Source: Pseudocercospora fijiensis CIRAD86 (Eukaryota > Ascomycota > Dothideomycetes > Mycosphaerellales > Mycosphaerellaceae). Taken from it: a stretch of DNA of 64,000 nucleotides. The translations under genes were made by a program, and so were the position numbers. This document shows positions 24,260-34,646 of this stretch, piece by piece (the first letter of the stretch is position 1; each line of letters opens with the position of its first letter). The notes under the pieces were generated by a model that was given only the letters and a program-made list of their open reading frames with translations, ran no database searches and was not told the DNA's origin. The stretch is from positions 5,406,371 to 5,470,370 of the forward strand of contig NW_006921533.1 in the NCBI RefSeq assembly GCF_000340215.1. The letters run 5' to 3'.

Positions 24260-25384
24260 ATGAACGACTCGACTCCTGATAGAGCGAGCGAAGCCAACTT
24301 GGCTCAGCTACCACCCGAAATATTCGAATTGATAGCCAAGAAGATCGACCGCGTCGACTTACTCTCACTTCGTCAGACCTCGCGAGAGTGCGCAGACAAG
24401 GTTTTCAGGACGTACTGCTCAACACTCTTCCCTCGCATCCAAGTCTCTATGTCCCACGAAGGAAAGAATAGTCTAGATCGAGCCATCAACATCGCGCAGC
24501 ATCCAGTGTTTGGTGCGCTGATCAGGGAATTTACGATTGCCATCGATGATTGCATGACCTGCTTCAAGTCGGAGACGAGTCGTCGCGGTGAGGATGGTCG
24601 GGTGCTGCAAAAGCGTTTCATCATTCGCCAGAAGCTTGCACAGCTCTTCAATTCACTTCGTGCCACTGGGAACAACTTTGACGTCCAGATCCTCGCTCGT
24701 CAGGGATGCAAATGCAGCGGTCAACATCACCAGCAACACTGCAGCGACATGGCGCCAACCACAAGACGCAATTTGATCGACATTTTGGAGCAGATGAGAC
24801 GGAGTGATTTGCCAGTACCAAATCTGGAGATTGGAAATTCGAGATGGACGTTCACGACACAGAAACTTCGCGATTACGAGATTCAAGTGTATGGAAACGC
24901 TTTCCGGAACCTCAAGTCGCTCAAACTGTTCATCTCGGAGCTCGTCGCAGACACGCATAACCAAGATGCTGGCTCGGGGCTACTCATGCCTGTCATCGCC
25001 GCAGCACCCGACCTTGAGGTGCTTCACGTCATCCATGCCCTTCCCGGCTGTGGTGGATGCAGACTGCGAGGTCTCAACCTCCATCGGATAGCGAGCGCCA
25101 TCTTCGCAGCTAAATTTCGCAGCCTGAAGAAGCTCCACCTTGAAAGCCTTGGGATACGTGGCCGACCATTGGCTAGCTTTTTAAAGGAGCATGAAACCAC
25201 TCTTGAGAAGATCTCAATCAAGCGTGGGTTTCTTCGAGTGGAAGAGCTGCACCCAGATCAGGTGCAGGACAGGACTGCGCTCGAAGTCTTGAAAGAGATG
25301 TCCGGATTTCAGGGGTTGGAGGTGGATGATGTGTTTGAGGATAGGTTCCAGAAGAGCAAGCGTGCTGCTGGTTTGTGGCTCTGA
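24260..25384 (+). CDS. F-box protein
   Basis: This is a single exon of 374 residues. An F-box is visible at residues 14-52 (LAQLPPEIFELIAKKIDRVD, then LLSLRQTSRECADKVF). It would bind Skp1 and bring substrates to an SCF ubiquitin ligase. The rest alternates short hydrophobic LxxL-type strands and charged helices (NLKSLKLFISEL, DLEVLHVIHAL, SLKKLHLESLGI), which suggests a degenerate leucine-rich substrate-binding fold. A Cys/His-rich insert sits near residues 150-162 (CKCSGQHHQQHC). A CCA/CCACCA-rich 5' UTR tract lies at about 24190-24215. The substrate cannot be told from sequence. Confidence 0.85.
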   Translation: MNDSTPDRASEANLAQLPPEIFELIAKKIDRVDLLSLRQTSRECADKVFRTYCSTLFPRIQVSMSHEGKNSLDRAINIAQHPVFGALIREFTIAIDDCMTCFKSETSRRGEDGRVLQKRFIIRQKLAQLFNSLRATGNNFDVQILARQGCKCSGQHHQQHCSDMAPTTRRNLIDILEQMRRSDLPVPNLEIGNSRWTFTTQKLRDYEIQVYGNAFRNLKSLKLFISELVADTHNQDAGSGLLMPVIAAAPDLEVLHVIHALPGCGGCRLRGLNLHRIASAIFAAKFRSLKKLHLESLGIRGRPLASFLKEHETTLEKISIKRGFLRVEELHPDQVQDRTALEVLKEMSGFQGLEVDDVFEDRFQKSKRAAGLWL

Positions 25385-25479
25385 TATTGAGAATGCGAGC
25401 TGAAGAGAGATTCATTTAATCTTACATGACTTTTCCTTACGCCAGAATCCAAGTGGAACGGAGCACAAAATGACAATTT

Positions 25480-26766
25480 TTACAGCCTGGCGATTTCTTT
25501 CCCGCCAACCCAATCCAGATACCAATATGCCATAATCATGAATTTCCGCCGCCAGCTCCGAGTCCACAACAGGTTCTTGCTTCGCCAAGCTGCCCAAGCT
25601 CTCGGACCAGACCAGTCGTCTTTACCCTGGATAACTCCATCATGACCGCCGATGTAAGCAACAAGCGACTTTTGTCTATACTGGAAAGGCCTCTGCCCTT
25701 CAATGCCTCGATTGATGGCATTGGCAAGATATTCTGCTTTCTGAACTGCGACTTCAGCGGTCGTGGGCAAGAAATACTTCTTGATATCGGCAGCATCGCC
25801 CAGTGCGTATACGTCCTTCATTGGTTGCTTCTGCGCGTCGAGGACACGCAAATACTGATCAGTCATGATTCGAGGAAGCTTGTCGGTCTTGCAAACGTCC
25901 AGAGAATCTACCAGAGGACATTGCTTATTTCCTGCCGTCCAGATCACCATACCACATCCGATTCGACCCTCGACTTCAGTTTCGATGTGGTCGCTTTCGA
26001 CCTTCTTGATCTTAGAATCTGTGATGACGTTCACATTTCGCTTGGCAAAGCTTTTGATGGAGTGCTGTCGCAGCGCGTCTTCGAATGCCCCTAGGATGAA
26101 CGGTGCTGCATCATGAATGGCAATGCTCATCTTTCCAGCCAGGTTGGGATAAAGCTTCGTCATGTCCTCATTGAAAAGGTCAGACATCTCGGCTGAGATC
26201 TCCACTCCGGTTGGTCCTCCTCCGACAATGACAATGTGCAGCAGCTCTCGCTGTTCTTGCTTGCTCACATCAGGCAGCGAAGCGAGTTCGAGAAGCTGCT
26301 TCAAGCGGTATTGGACCTTTTTCGCATCTGCAACGTTGCGGACGAAGAAAGCATGCTCATCTGCGCCGGGCGTGTGGAAAGTATTCGTGATGCATCCCGG
26401 AGCCAGGACAAGTCGATCATATGTGATCTCAAACTGACGCTGCTTCCCATCATGAGCATCGCATTCCGAGCGACATCTGCAGATCCGGTTCTGGAAATCT
26501 ACAGATTGGACAGTGGCCTTGAAGTAATTGATGCGCTTGCTTTTGTGTCGAATTGGCTCCTCCGCCAGCGAGAAATCAAAAAGTCCACATGCTGCACTAG
26601 CAAGCAGCGGAGTATATGGACTTGTTTCTTCCGGCGAAACCACGGTGATGTTGAACTTCTTGTCATCCAGATACTGCGAGACATTGAAGCCTGCCCAGCC
26701 CGTGCCGACGATGACTATGCACTCCTTTCCTTCTGCGTTCGGCACTTGATGATATTCTTGCTTCAT
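25480..26766 (-). CDS. Type II (alternative) NADH:ubiquinone oxidoreductase
   Basis: From ATG 26766 the frame gives 428 residues. These enzymes pass electrons from NADH through FAD to ubiquinone without pumping protons. Two Rossmann folds are clear: GTGWAG at 21-26 for FAD and GGGPTG at 182-187 for NADH, followed by an acidic EISAE. ALGDAA at 321-326 binds the FAD pyrophosphate. The quinone-site motif, usually AQxAxQ, reads AEVAVQ at 337-342. The C-terminal membrane anchor region (WLxWR-like AWRSKNLLWTRSWRRKF) is intact. The frame stays open for 46 more codons upstream but has no ATG there; that part is Ser/Arg-rich (RTFAQGIL) and could encode a mitochondrial presequence if an upstream exon or a non-AUG start is used. 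AMID/AIF-like proteins are the alternative, but the C-terminus favours NDH-2. Confidence 0.85.
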   Translation of the reverse strand: MKQEYHQVPNAEGKECIVIVGTGWAGFNVSQYLDDKKFNITVVSPEETSPYTPLLASAACGLFDFSLAEEPIRHKSKRINYFKATVQSVDFQNRICRCRSECDAHDGKQRQFEITYDRLVLAPGCITNTFHTPGADEHAFFVRNVADAKKVQYRLKQLLELASLPDVSKQEQRELLHIVIVGGGPTGVEISAEMSDLFNEDMTKLYPNLAGKMSIAIHDAAPFILGAFEDALRQHSIKSFAKRNVNVITDSKIKKVESDHIETEVEGRIGCGMVIWTAGNKQCPLVDSLDVCKTDKLPRIMTDQYLRVLDAQKQPMKDVYALGDAADIKKYFLPTTAEVAVQKAEYLANAINRGIEGQRPFQYRQKSLVAYIGGHDGVIQGKDDWSGPRAWAAWRSKNLLWTRSWRRKFMIMAYWYLDWVGGKEIARL

Positions 26767-27209
26767 GTTGGTTCTTTCTCCGGAGTCTGATGGAATTGTC
26801 AGTATCCCTTGGGCAAAGGTTCGAAGTGCTGAGGAGCTGATCGAAGCTGTAAAGTCAATAGCCAAGAAGAGGCCCTGCCGCCTTCGTCCGCTGCAGGACA
26901 ACACATCGGATTATTGAACACTTTCCCAGCTTTCTTGCCACATAATTGCGTGGCGTCAATAGCCATCGGGAATGACTGTGTCTTCAGCTCTTCGACGCAC
27001 GAAAAGCAAATGGCTTATGACGCAGTCGTCTGGATTTCTTCGTCGGATTCATTACGGATGAGGTCTTCTTTGCACGCAGGTTCAAGAAGCCTGTATACCT
27101 GGCCGTCTGACTCGATTTCCAGGTAAGAAATGCCAGGAATCAGGATCTCTGACGGACTGATGGACGAAGAGCTTCACATCCGATTTGCTCCGACGAGCGC
27201 AGCGCCGGT
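26767..27209. other. Intergenic DNA upstream of the NADH dehydrogenase gene
   Basis: This contains the promoter and leader of the minus-strand dehydrogenase gene. No other gene is seen. The frame of that gene remains open back to about 26904. Confidence 0.5.
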
Positions 27210-27240
27210 CTGACCACCAAAATCGCCGAGCTGACCACCG
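27210..27240 (+). repeat. Left 31-bp inverted end of the foldback-like element
   Basis: It matches the reverse complement of 29246-29276 at 28 of 31 positions and contains two copies of CTGACCACC. Confidence 0.75.
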
Positions 27241-27419
27241 CGGTGGTTAGGAACTCTAAAATGATAGGGGGTTAGCCGAGGTTAAGCTAATTGGAATGCG
27301 AAACCATTGAGTAAGTTTATTATATTTTTAATAGAACTTAAATGAAATTTCAATAAGAAATAAATAATCTTTTATTTTTTTACTTCTATAATAATTACTA
27401 TAGGGTAAAGATTTTTTAA

Positions 27420-27490
27420 AAGGATTTAGAAAGGATTCGGAAAGGATTCGGAAAGGATTCGGAAAGGATTCGGAAAGGATTTAGATAGGA
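27420..27490 (+). repeat. 11-bp tandem array (GGATTCGGAAA)
   Basis: About six units of GGATTCGGAAA, with GGATTTAGAAA variants at the edges that look like RIP-type C-to-T changes of the core. Confidence 0.9.
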
Positions 27491-28009
27491 ATTAAATAGG
27501 AATTAAATACAATTTAAAAATCGGATAGGAATCAGATAGGAATCGGATAGGAATTAGATAGAATTTAAATAGAATCTAAGAAATAGTTAAATTATAGTTT
27601 AGCTAACTACTAAATTAGCTATATTTTAAAATTATATTAGCTAATTACTAAGATTCTCTCTAATTAGACTTAGAGACTATAAAATACTATTAAAATAATA
27701 AAGAATAATTATAGTAGCTAATATAAATAGAAAATATTAAGAATACAAATAGAATATAAATAGAATAGAAAGTAAATAGAATATAATTTTAAAAATATAA
27801 AGGAGTTTAAGAGTTTTAGTAGTAGATTTAGATAGAAATTAAATGAAATTCAAATAGAACTTAATTAAATCTAAATTAAATCTAAATGAAATCTAAATAA
27901 ATAGGATTCGAATTAGATTCGAATAGGATTTAATTTAATAGGACTCGAAAAGAATTTAACTAGGATTAAAATAGAATATAGAAAGGACTTAGAAAGATTT
28001 TAGAAAGGA

Positions 28010-28142
28010 ATTAGATAGGAATCGGATAGGAATCGGATAGGAATCGGATAGGAATCGGATAGGAATCGGATAGGATTCGGATAGGATTCGGATAGGATTC
28101 GGATAGGATTCGGATAGGATTTAGATAGGATTCGGATAGAAT
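28010..28142 (+). repeat. 11-bp tandem array (AGGAATCGGAT, then AGGATTCGGAT)
   Basis: About twelve units, the first half with AGGAATCGGAT and the second with AGGATTCGGAT. Blocks of identical variants suggest recent stepwise expansion. Confidence 0.9.
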
Positions 28143-28940
28143 TTTAGAAATAGTTTAGCTAAATACTAAAATAACTAATTAGCTAGTAGATTAGCTATAT
28201 TTAAAAATTATATTAGTTAATTACTAAGACTTTCTCTAACTAGACTTAGAGACTATTAACTATTTAGATAATAAAAAATAATTATAGTAGCTAATACGAA
28301 TAGAATATAAAGAAAACAGAATAGAAAGAATTTAGAAAGGATTTATATAGAATTTTAGAAAAACTTAGCTAAGTACTAAATAAAATAACTAAATAGCTTA
28401 CCTATATAGAAAATATTATTATATTAAAATAATAAGACTTAGTTTAATTAGAAGAAAAATCTACTTTAATAATAGCACTAATTCTAGTAGCGAGTTTAAT
28501 CAGAATATAAGTAGGATATAGATAGTACTAAAATATACTCCTATAACAAACGAATATAGATTACTAATAATATAGCCCTATATACTAGATATGTACCTAT
28601 ATAAAAACACTACTAGATATTATTATACCTAGAATTAGATCTACTACTTAGTTCTACCTAGAACCACTCTAGTAGTATCCAGTTAGAAGTAAAGCTAGGA
28701 CTATATTTGCCTTCTAGACCTATTTAGTTTCTATACAATTTCTAACTAAATTATACTAGAATTCTTTAAGAGTCTTATTAAAGTAATTTATTTACTTAGT
28801 TATAGCTTGTGAAATTGTAGCGCTAGGCTTTAACTTGTATATGCTTCTACTTTTATACTTACTAGGCGTATCTAGTTTTAGATTTATAAGTTTTTTAGTT
28901 ATTAAAGTTATCTAAAGCTATAGAAATCTACTTTATCTTT

Positions 28941-29157
28941 TATTCCTTTCCTATTCCTTTCCTATTCCTTTCTTATTCCTTTCCTATTCCTATTCGATTC
29001 CTATTCGATTCCTATTCGATTCCTATTCGATTCCTAGTCGATTCCTATTCGATTCCTATTCGATTCCTAGTCGATTCCTAGTCGATTCCTAGTCGATTCC
29101 TAGTCGATTCCTAGTCGATTCCTAGTCGATTCCTAGTCGATTCCTAGTCGATTCCGA
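28941..29157 (-). repeat. 11-bp tandem array, opposite orientation
   Basis: About nineteen units: TATTCCTTTCC first, then ATTCGATTCCT, then TAGTCGATTCC. Read on the minus strand these match the left arrays (GGAATCGAATA), giving an inverted arrangement across the element. Confidence 0.9.
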
Positions 29158-29245
29158 TTAACTTTCGGCAAGTGGGGCTAACTTAAGCCGAGGCTACGCA
29201 CGGTCCACCGTACGGACTACTACGGCTCTATCCGATTGGTCAATT

Positions 29246-29276
29246 CGGTGGTCAGGTCGGTGATTTCGGTGGTCAG
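29246..29276 (-). repeat. Right 31-bp inverted end of the foldback-like element
   Basis: Its complement matches 27210-27240 with three mismatches. Ordinary composition resumes directly after it. Confidence 0.75.
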
Positions 29277-29596
29277 GATTTCTGAGTCCCCTGCTCCGAG
29301 AACCATCACGGTTCGACCTGGTATCCTCGGCCGATCTCCTTCTGCAGCTCACCTCCCGAGCGACAGCACATCACGAGGAGATAACGACATGAATGGTCAA
29401 GATGGTCGATGTACTTCTGTCGCGGTATCTCCTTCCTCTTCGTCTTTGTTATCCATGCACCTCATTGAGCCTCACAACCGGTAGTTGATACCACGCGTCT
29501 ACCGACAACTCGTACGCGTGACATCCTACTCCATAATAAGCTATGCCTACTCCTCCCTTCTCTGCGTCTCTTTGATTACTCTCCTTAGCTATCATT

Positions 29597-30481
29597 ATGG
29601 ATACGCCTACCACTGCACCTGAGCGTGCCTCCTTCCTCACGATCCCCTGCGAGCTCCGCAATCAAATTTACATGCACATCTTCCAGCCGAATGCATCAGA
29701 CTTCTATCCCACCCTTCCAGTCAGACCAGATGCGATAGCGACAGCATTGAACCCAGAAACTCCAAAAGCATCCCTTCCGAAACTCTACCACGCCGATCGA
29801 ACCTCCACGCACCTCGGTCTCCTTCGAACTTGCAAGCAGATCCAAGCCGAAGCACAGCTCCTCGCTCTATCCATGACGCCCTTCCGCCTCGAAGGAGAAT
29901 GCACATATCCAGAACTCTTCGACATCCGCTCGCGACCCCTCTCCGCCTCGAAAATCGGTGCAATTCGACACATCACTCTCACAGCACGAATCGGTCACTT
30001 ACGAGCACTGAACGAAGCATGGCTAGGCCTTCCATTCGGCCATCCGAGTCTACATCTAGACACACTCCTCATAATCCCCAAAAGACCGACCAACTACGTC
30101 GACTCGTTTGCAGAAATCGCAGATCTGAGTCAGTCACATACATTGGCATACATTTTCTGCGAGACGTTGAAAGGTCTGCGCAATGTGCAGTGCGTGGAGA
30201 TCAGGAATGTCGGATGTTTTAATGAGGTGGTGTGGAGACTGTTCTATAGAAGTCTTGTGTATCGATTGTGGAGGTGGGGAGGTGGGAAGTGTGGAGTCAA
30301 GTTCTTGAGTGGGGAGTGTAATGCTGGAGGGACGGAGATTGATGAAAACCGCTGGTTTAGAGCATACCTCTCCAGTAAAGACGACCAAGGTAATGAATGT
30401 GGCGAGGAAGTGGTGCGACTCGTTGGAACTGGTGAGCTACCTGATCCGAATTTGGCTGGAGTCGGGCCTTGGCATGGATAA
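29597..30481 (+). CDS. 2EXR/F-box-like hypothetical protein
   Basis: This is a single-exon gene of 294 residues. The N-terminus (SFLTIPCELRNQIYMHIF, residues 12-29) is the typical opening of the large fungal family with LPxELRxxIY (2EXR and related domains). It is followed by LGLLRTCKQIQAEAQLLALS, the usual second conserved helix of that family. The remainder has no known motif. Such proteins are numerous in Dothideomycetes and often lie near repeats; their function is largely unknown. It starts 320 bp after the foldback-like element. Confidence 0.8.
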   Translation: MDTPTTAPERASFLTIPCELRNQIYMHIFQPNASDFYPTLPVRPDAIATALNPETPKASLPKLYHADRTSTHLGLLRTCKQIQAEAQLLALSMTPFRLEGECTYPELFDIRSRPLSASKIGAIRHITLTARIGHLRALNEAWLGLPFGHPSLHLDTLLIIPKRPTNYVDSFAEIADLSQSHTLAYIFCETLKGLRNVQCVEIRNVGCFNEVVWRLFYRSLVYRLWRWGGGKCGVKFLSGECNAGGTEIDENRWFRAYLSSKDDQGNECGEEVVRLVGTGELPDPNLAGVGPWHG

Positions 30482-30603
30482 AAGATGTCCGTGCAAATGA
30501 ATCTATCACTTGGCCGAACGTGCCAGTCAAGAAACGTATTGTGGAGAGGACAACATTGCGATGAGGAGACTGCATCGGGCTGATGCCATGATGCTACAAA
30601 CAT

Positions 30604-32273
30604 CTACTCGTGCTTCATTGTGACGACCTGTGTCTCCAATTGCTTCTCCACGCCTACCAAATCGAGGGTAGCCTTGCCTTGTCGAACGAGCTCCACGTCA
30701 GGCACATCAGAATGCTTCTGGCCTTCGAAGATGGCATCGATCTCCTCAAGAGTCTTGCCCTTGGTCTCTACCCAGTACACTGCGATAAGCACAACGACAA
30801 TGATATCCCAGCCGCCATTGACCATGTACATCTTCCAGCCAATGTTAGTCAAGCCGATTGGCATGACGAAGACGAGGACCATTCTAAGACATGTTAGTTG
30901 ATGTTCAGCGCCGGCGAAATATCAGACTTACGCCAATGCATTGAGCAGGAAGTAGGAGAAAGCAAGTCCATTGGCACGAATTGCATAGTTCATGACTTCC
31001 GGCGGATAGAGGTAAAGCAATGGTGTCCATGCGATTGAGTAGAAGCCTTGGAACATGAACATGACTGCGACATTTCCGTACACCAGGCTTTGAGATGCGC
31101 CATCCGGGTTTGAAGCGTACAGCTTCGCAAGTCCGCCAATGATGAAAAGACATGCCACCAAAAGACATTGTGTCACAAGGGCTGTCGGCTTTCGGCCCCA
31201 CTTGGCGATCAAATGCGTTCCCCCCAGAGCACAGAACAGGCACCAGACGTTGAGCACGACGTTCGCCTTCAATTGATCCAGACTATCAGTAACGCCAGCT
31301 GTGTCCAGTTCTGCGCCTAGGTAGTACGAAGCAATGATGTTTCCAGCGATGCAGGAGAAAGGTCCAGCCGACATCCCGACCAGAAGACGCTTCCGAGCAA
31401 CGGGATCTTTGACGATCTCTCTGGGTGTCATGGTGGGCTTCTCTTCTTTCTCATATTTCAGAGTGTCGACAATCTCCTTGTACACTGCGAGCACAATCGG
31501 GTGCGTGAGATCTCCATTGGCATTCGTCTGCGCGACGACGAGTCTTGCTTCTTCGAGGAAACCTTGGTTAACAAGCCATCTGGGGGATTCAGGTACAAAC
31601 GGTAAGATGATGATACACAGGGCTGAGAAGATGCCTTGAAACAGAGATGGTGCGCGCCAAGCCCAGGTACTCTGCCACGTTCCGGTTCCCAAGGTGATGC
31701 CTGCTGCAATGAGAGCACCGACATAATAGAAGTCGTTGAGTAGTCCGACGCCCCAAGCGCGGTATCTTGCAGGGTAGGTCTCAGATAGGTACACTCCTCC
31801 TGCGATGCCGGACACTGCTGAACCGAAGCCGAGAACGATCCTGGCAATTACAAACATGGCAATATTCTGAGCTGCTGTCTGAAGAAGGATGCCAAGGAAG
31901 GTGACGATGGTGCCCCAGAAAATTGCAGGTCGTCGACCAAGCTTGTCTGCCATCACTCCCGAGAAGATTGGACCAAAGAAGCCCCCAATGAACACCGAAG
32001 CTGTATTGAGACCAGTTGTAGCAGAGTTGAGCTTGAAGTAGTCTGTATATGAGGGCAGGATGTTGAGGCCGTTGAGCATAGATCCGTCGTAGCCGCCCGT
32101 GCTAGATTGGACGATGGAGCAGATGATGAGTAGGAACGACAGGATGAAAGTCGACTCTGGCACCCATGCTGGCATCCTACAACCAGCAGAATGTTAGCGG
32201 TAGTCGTGATGTGTTGAATGCCGTTGCTGGCTGGTACCAACCATGTGCCCGTTGGTGTTTTTCGAAGCACCAT
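30604..32273 (-). CDS. MFS sugar transporter (three exons)
   Basis: Exons are 32273-32242, 32176-30932 and 30883-30604, giving 518 residues. Introns of 65 and 48 bp have GCTAAC and ACTAAC branch sites. It belongs to the sugar porter family of plasma-membrane 12-helix carriers. Signature motifs are GRRP after helix 2 (near 91-94), PESPRWL at about 206-212 at the end of helix 6, KWGRKP in the second half, and VETKGKTLEEID at about 464-475. The short first exon encodes MVLRKTPTGTW. Overall it resembles the lactose permease-like/hexose group of fungal transporters. The substrate cannot be told from sequence. It is convergent with the 2EXR-like gene, with 122 bp between stops. Confidence 0.9.
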
Positions 32274-32809
32274 CTTGTCTTGGCGAGCGTGATCTGGTGG
32301 TCAATTCCTTGTATCCAAGCTGGAGAGGAGAAATCGGATGAAGTTCGAATGAAGTTCTGGCGGCATACTGTCCCGCAAGTCACGCCCCCCAGTGCTACCT
32401 TAGCATGTGGTGTAACTAGTGTAGTGTTGGTAGGAGAGCACCCCGCTCGCGACCTCTCTGAGCGCGGCAAGTCCAACATACTTTTGCAGATCTTCCTGGG
32501 TGAAGGTGATATTCTAGCGCGATCGCGTGCCGCGTGCCGAAAACACGGCATACTCGGCCGCCGCGGTCAGCATGTCGAGACGTGGCGCGAGATAGGCCAA
32601 GACTCAGCCGCGACCACATGTGGTGTACATGTACGTTTTCGAAGATTCATGCCCAGAGTAGGTGAGGATGAGTGAGTGGAGAACCGGCGGAAGCCAAGCC
32701 TTTCAGCGGCTCCACTTCGAAAGCTTGGCTTCCGACCTCATCGCTGCAACCCTAACTGTTGACAAGAAAAGAATCGTATCCTCGGAAGAAACTGCAATAC
32801 AAGTCTTCT
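32274..32809. other. Intergenic region between divergent genes
   Basis: It holds the promoters of the minus-strand sugar transporter and the plus-strand hypothetical gene. A short inverted repeat (GGAAGCCAAGC / GCTTGGCTTCC) lies at 32689-32732 and could form a hairpin. Confidence 0.5.
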
Positions 32810-33553
32810 ATGCATGACCGTCATGATCCTATTGATGCTGCATTGCAGTCCAGACGAATTCCTCATGCTCGCTCACGAAAACACAAAGGTGGCAAGAACA
32901 AGGCCAATGGATCAACATTCAATCCTCTGCAAGCTCTAGGACGCTATGAAGTTCAGCTAGGCTCTGGCACCAAGAAGGCTGCGAACTCGGAACTCTCACA
33001 ACAGGATCCTCAATCCTGGCTAGAGATACACGGACTGACTCCGGAGGATAACGGATTTCTTGGCACTTTTGACTTCGCTGGCAAAGTGAACGGCATGCTT
33101 GTACTTGCTGGAAGCCGCAAGGTTCTGAGAAGTATTGTGGAGGATTTGGAAGAAGATTCCGATGCCGAGAAGGATCCAGATCTGAACAGCAGATCCGACG
33201 ATGATGTCGATGACGACGATGAAGATGATACGAAGCACGAGCAAAGTGCCATGGAAGCCGAAGACGAAAGAATCAATCGTCGCGCCAGAGCTTTCGAGAA
33301 GAATACATTTCGCAACCCCAAATTCTGGATGAGGTGGAAAGGAAATGCTCAGAGGTTGGGCACCGAGGATGGCCAGCAAAGCTCAGATGTAGAGAGCAAT
33401 ACAGGATACCTCGTCTTCTCCGGTAATGACTGCGAAAAATTTGAAGGCACCATATCTTCAGCAGTCCTCGAGTGGAACAACATAAGACTCCAGGGTTGGA
33501 AGATACATTCGAAAGCATCGAGATGTCACATGCGATGGAAGGACTTTCCGTAA
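32810..33553 (+). CDS. Hypothetical protein with acidic central region
   Basis: The first in-frame ATG (32810) gives 247 residues. The N-terminus is basic (RRIPHARSRKHKGGKNK). An Asp/Glu run lies at about 125-145 (DDDVDDDDEDD). The C-terminal part (FWMRWKG, GYLVFSGNDCEKFEGTIS, WNNIRLQGWKIHSK) looks like a folded beta-rich domain of the kind shared by uncharacterised fungal proteins. No enzymatic motif is visible. The combination of a basic N-terminus and an acidic linker would suit a nuclear protein, but this is inference. Confidence 0.7.
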   Translation: MHDRHDPIDAALQSRRIPHARSRKHKGGKNKANGSTFNPLQALGRYEVQLGSGTKKAANSELSQQDPQSWLEIHGLTPEDNGFLGTFDFAGKVNGMLVLAGSRKVLRSIVEDLEEDSDAEKDPDLNSRSDDDVDDDDEDDTKHEQSAMEAEDERINRRARAFEKNTFRNPKFWMRWKGNAQRLGTEDGQQSSDVESNTGYLVFSGNDCEKFEGTISSAVLEWNNIRLQGWKIHSKASRCHMRWKDFP

Positions 33554-34646
33554 GCATGGCAGTGCTTTCATCTGGAATCGGACTCGCGGAAGCTTAGTAT
33601 CACACAACACTCTGATCTCGACCTGCAATGCTCGAAGAGTGCCACGATCCAAGAGCCGCCAGCGAGCCTCATTTGTGCAACTGCAGTTGATCACGCGAAG
33701 CAGCTCCGTCTCTTTGCTCTTAATGCCTAGGTCCAGAGCTCTACAGACGACCATCCGACTTACAAGACGACGGAGGGAATTGCTTCACGACGCTGATCTC
33801 AGCACTTGTACTCGGGAACAGCTCTCGATTACGATGAGTTATTTTTGTGTCGGCTTAGATCTCGAAGGCATGACAAATAGCCCGGTCTGGAAATCTAGTA
33901 CGAAGTGAGTGGTTCCAAACAATATTCTGTGTCTTACCTGGACCTATGCTCCCCTGCCACAGCGAGCGTGATTCTATGCCCCTGGTCAACCTTCCGTTTC
34001 CTTTGTCGACACTTGTCGCGCGAGGAAAGACTATAGACAGTACTTTTGTGAGCAGTCTGCACACGATTACTCGTACAACTCTGCTGTTTCTCGTGGGATT
34101 TAGTAGGCGCGGCCATGCTTGGCGTGCACTATCCTGACAAGAACACGGAGGCGTAAATCGAGCAGGTGGAGGTTTTTAGGATCACGCTCCGTGTTACCTT
34201 GCCTCGCTCTTTCGTATCAAGAAATCTGTATAGAGCTGATTGTATCTTGGGCTGCACGGCGAAAGAGGTGTCACACGAGCGCACCGCTTGCACTCGTATC
34301 GTGAGTACTTGACATCTTCCCCCGGACCTTCTCTTCTGCCTCTCTAAGTTTTTCATCTGTGTATGCCCCAGAACAAACGCCGGCACCACAGTCTACGCAT
34401 TCTCAGCGAAAAATGACGGAAGCATAGATAGAGGAAGCGAGCATTCCAGAACTCACGCGACGCGTTGACCTCCTCCTCCTCAACCTTGTCAGAACCCCTA
34501 CCAAGCTGATGGAGAGTTGAGCAGCGTGGCGAGACTAGGATGGCAGGATCACAAAAAAGGTTTCAATTTCCATTGCGAGCACTTGAGCATCTCCAAAATT
34601 TACAAATGACCCAAAAAAAGATGCGGGCGCCTTCGTCCAACGCTTC
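33554..34646. other. Intergenic DNA, no gene recognised
   Basis: Short overlapping frames on both strands have no domain, signal peptide or splice structure that I can support. Confidence 0.45.

Larger units (their letters stand above)
27210..29276. mobile_element. Foldback-like non-autonomous element with 11-bp arrays (2,067 bp)
   Basis: The ends are inverted repeats of 31 bp with 28 matches: 27210-27240 (CTGACCACCAAAATCGCCGA...) against the complement of 29246-29276 (CTGACCACCGAAATCACCGA...). The repeat itself contains CTGACCACCG twice. Inside, the DNA is very AT-rich, lacks any open frame, and holds 11-bp tandem arrays. Those on the left read GGATTCGGAAA or AGGAATCGGAT; the array on the right is the complement type (ATTCGATTCCT, later TAGTCGATTCC), so the two halves can fold on each other. 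A roughly 550-bp internal direct duplication is also visible (around 27,590-27,720 and 28,150-28,300). No clear target-site duplication was found. There is no transposase, so it would need one in trans. Confidence 0.65.
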
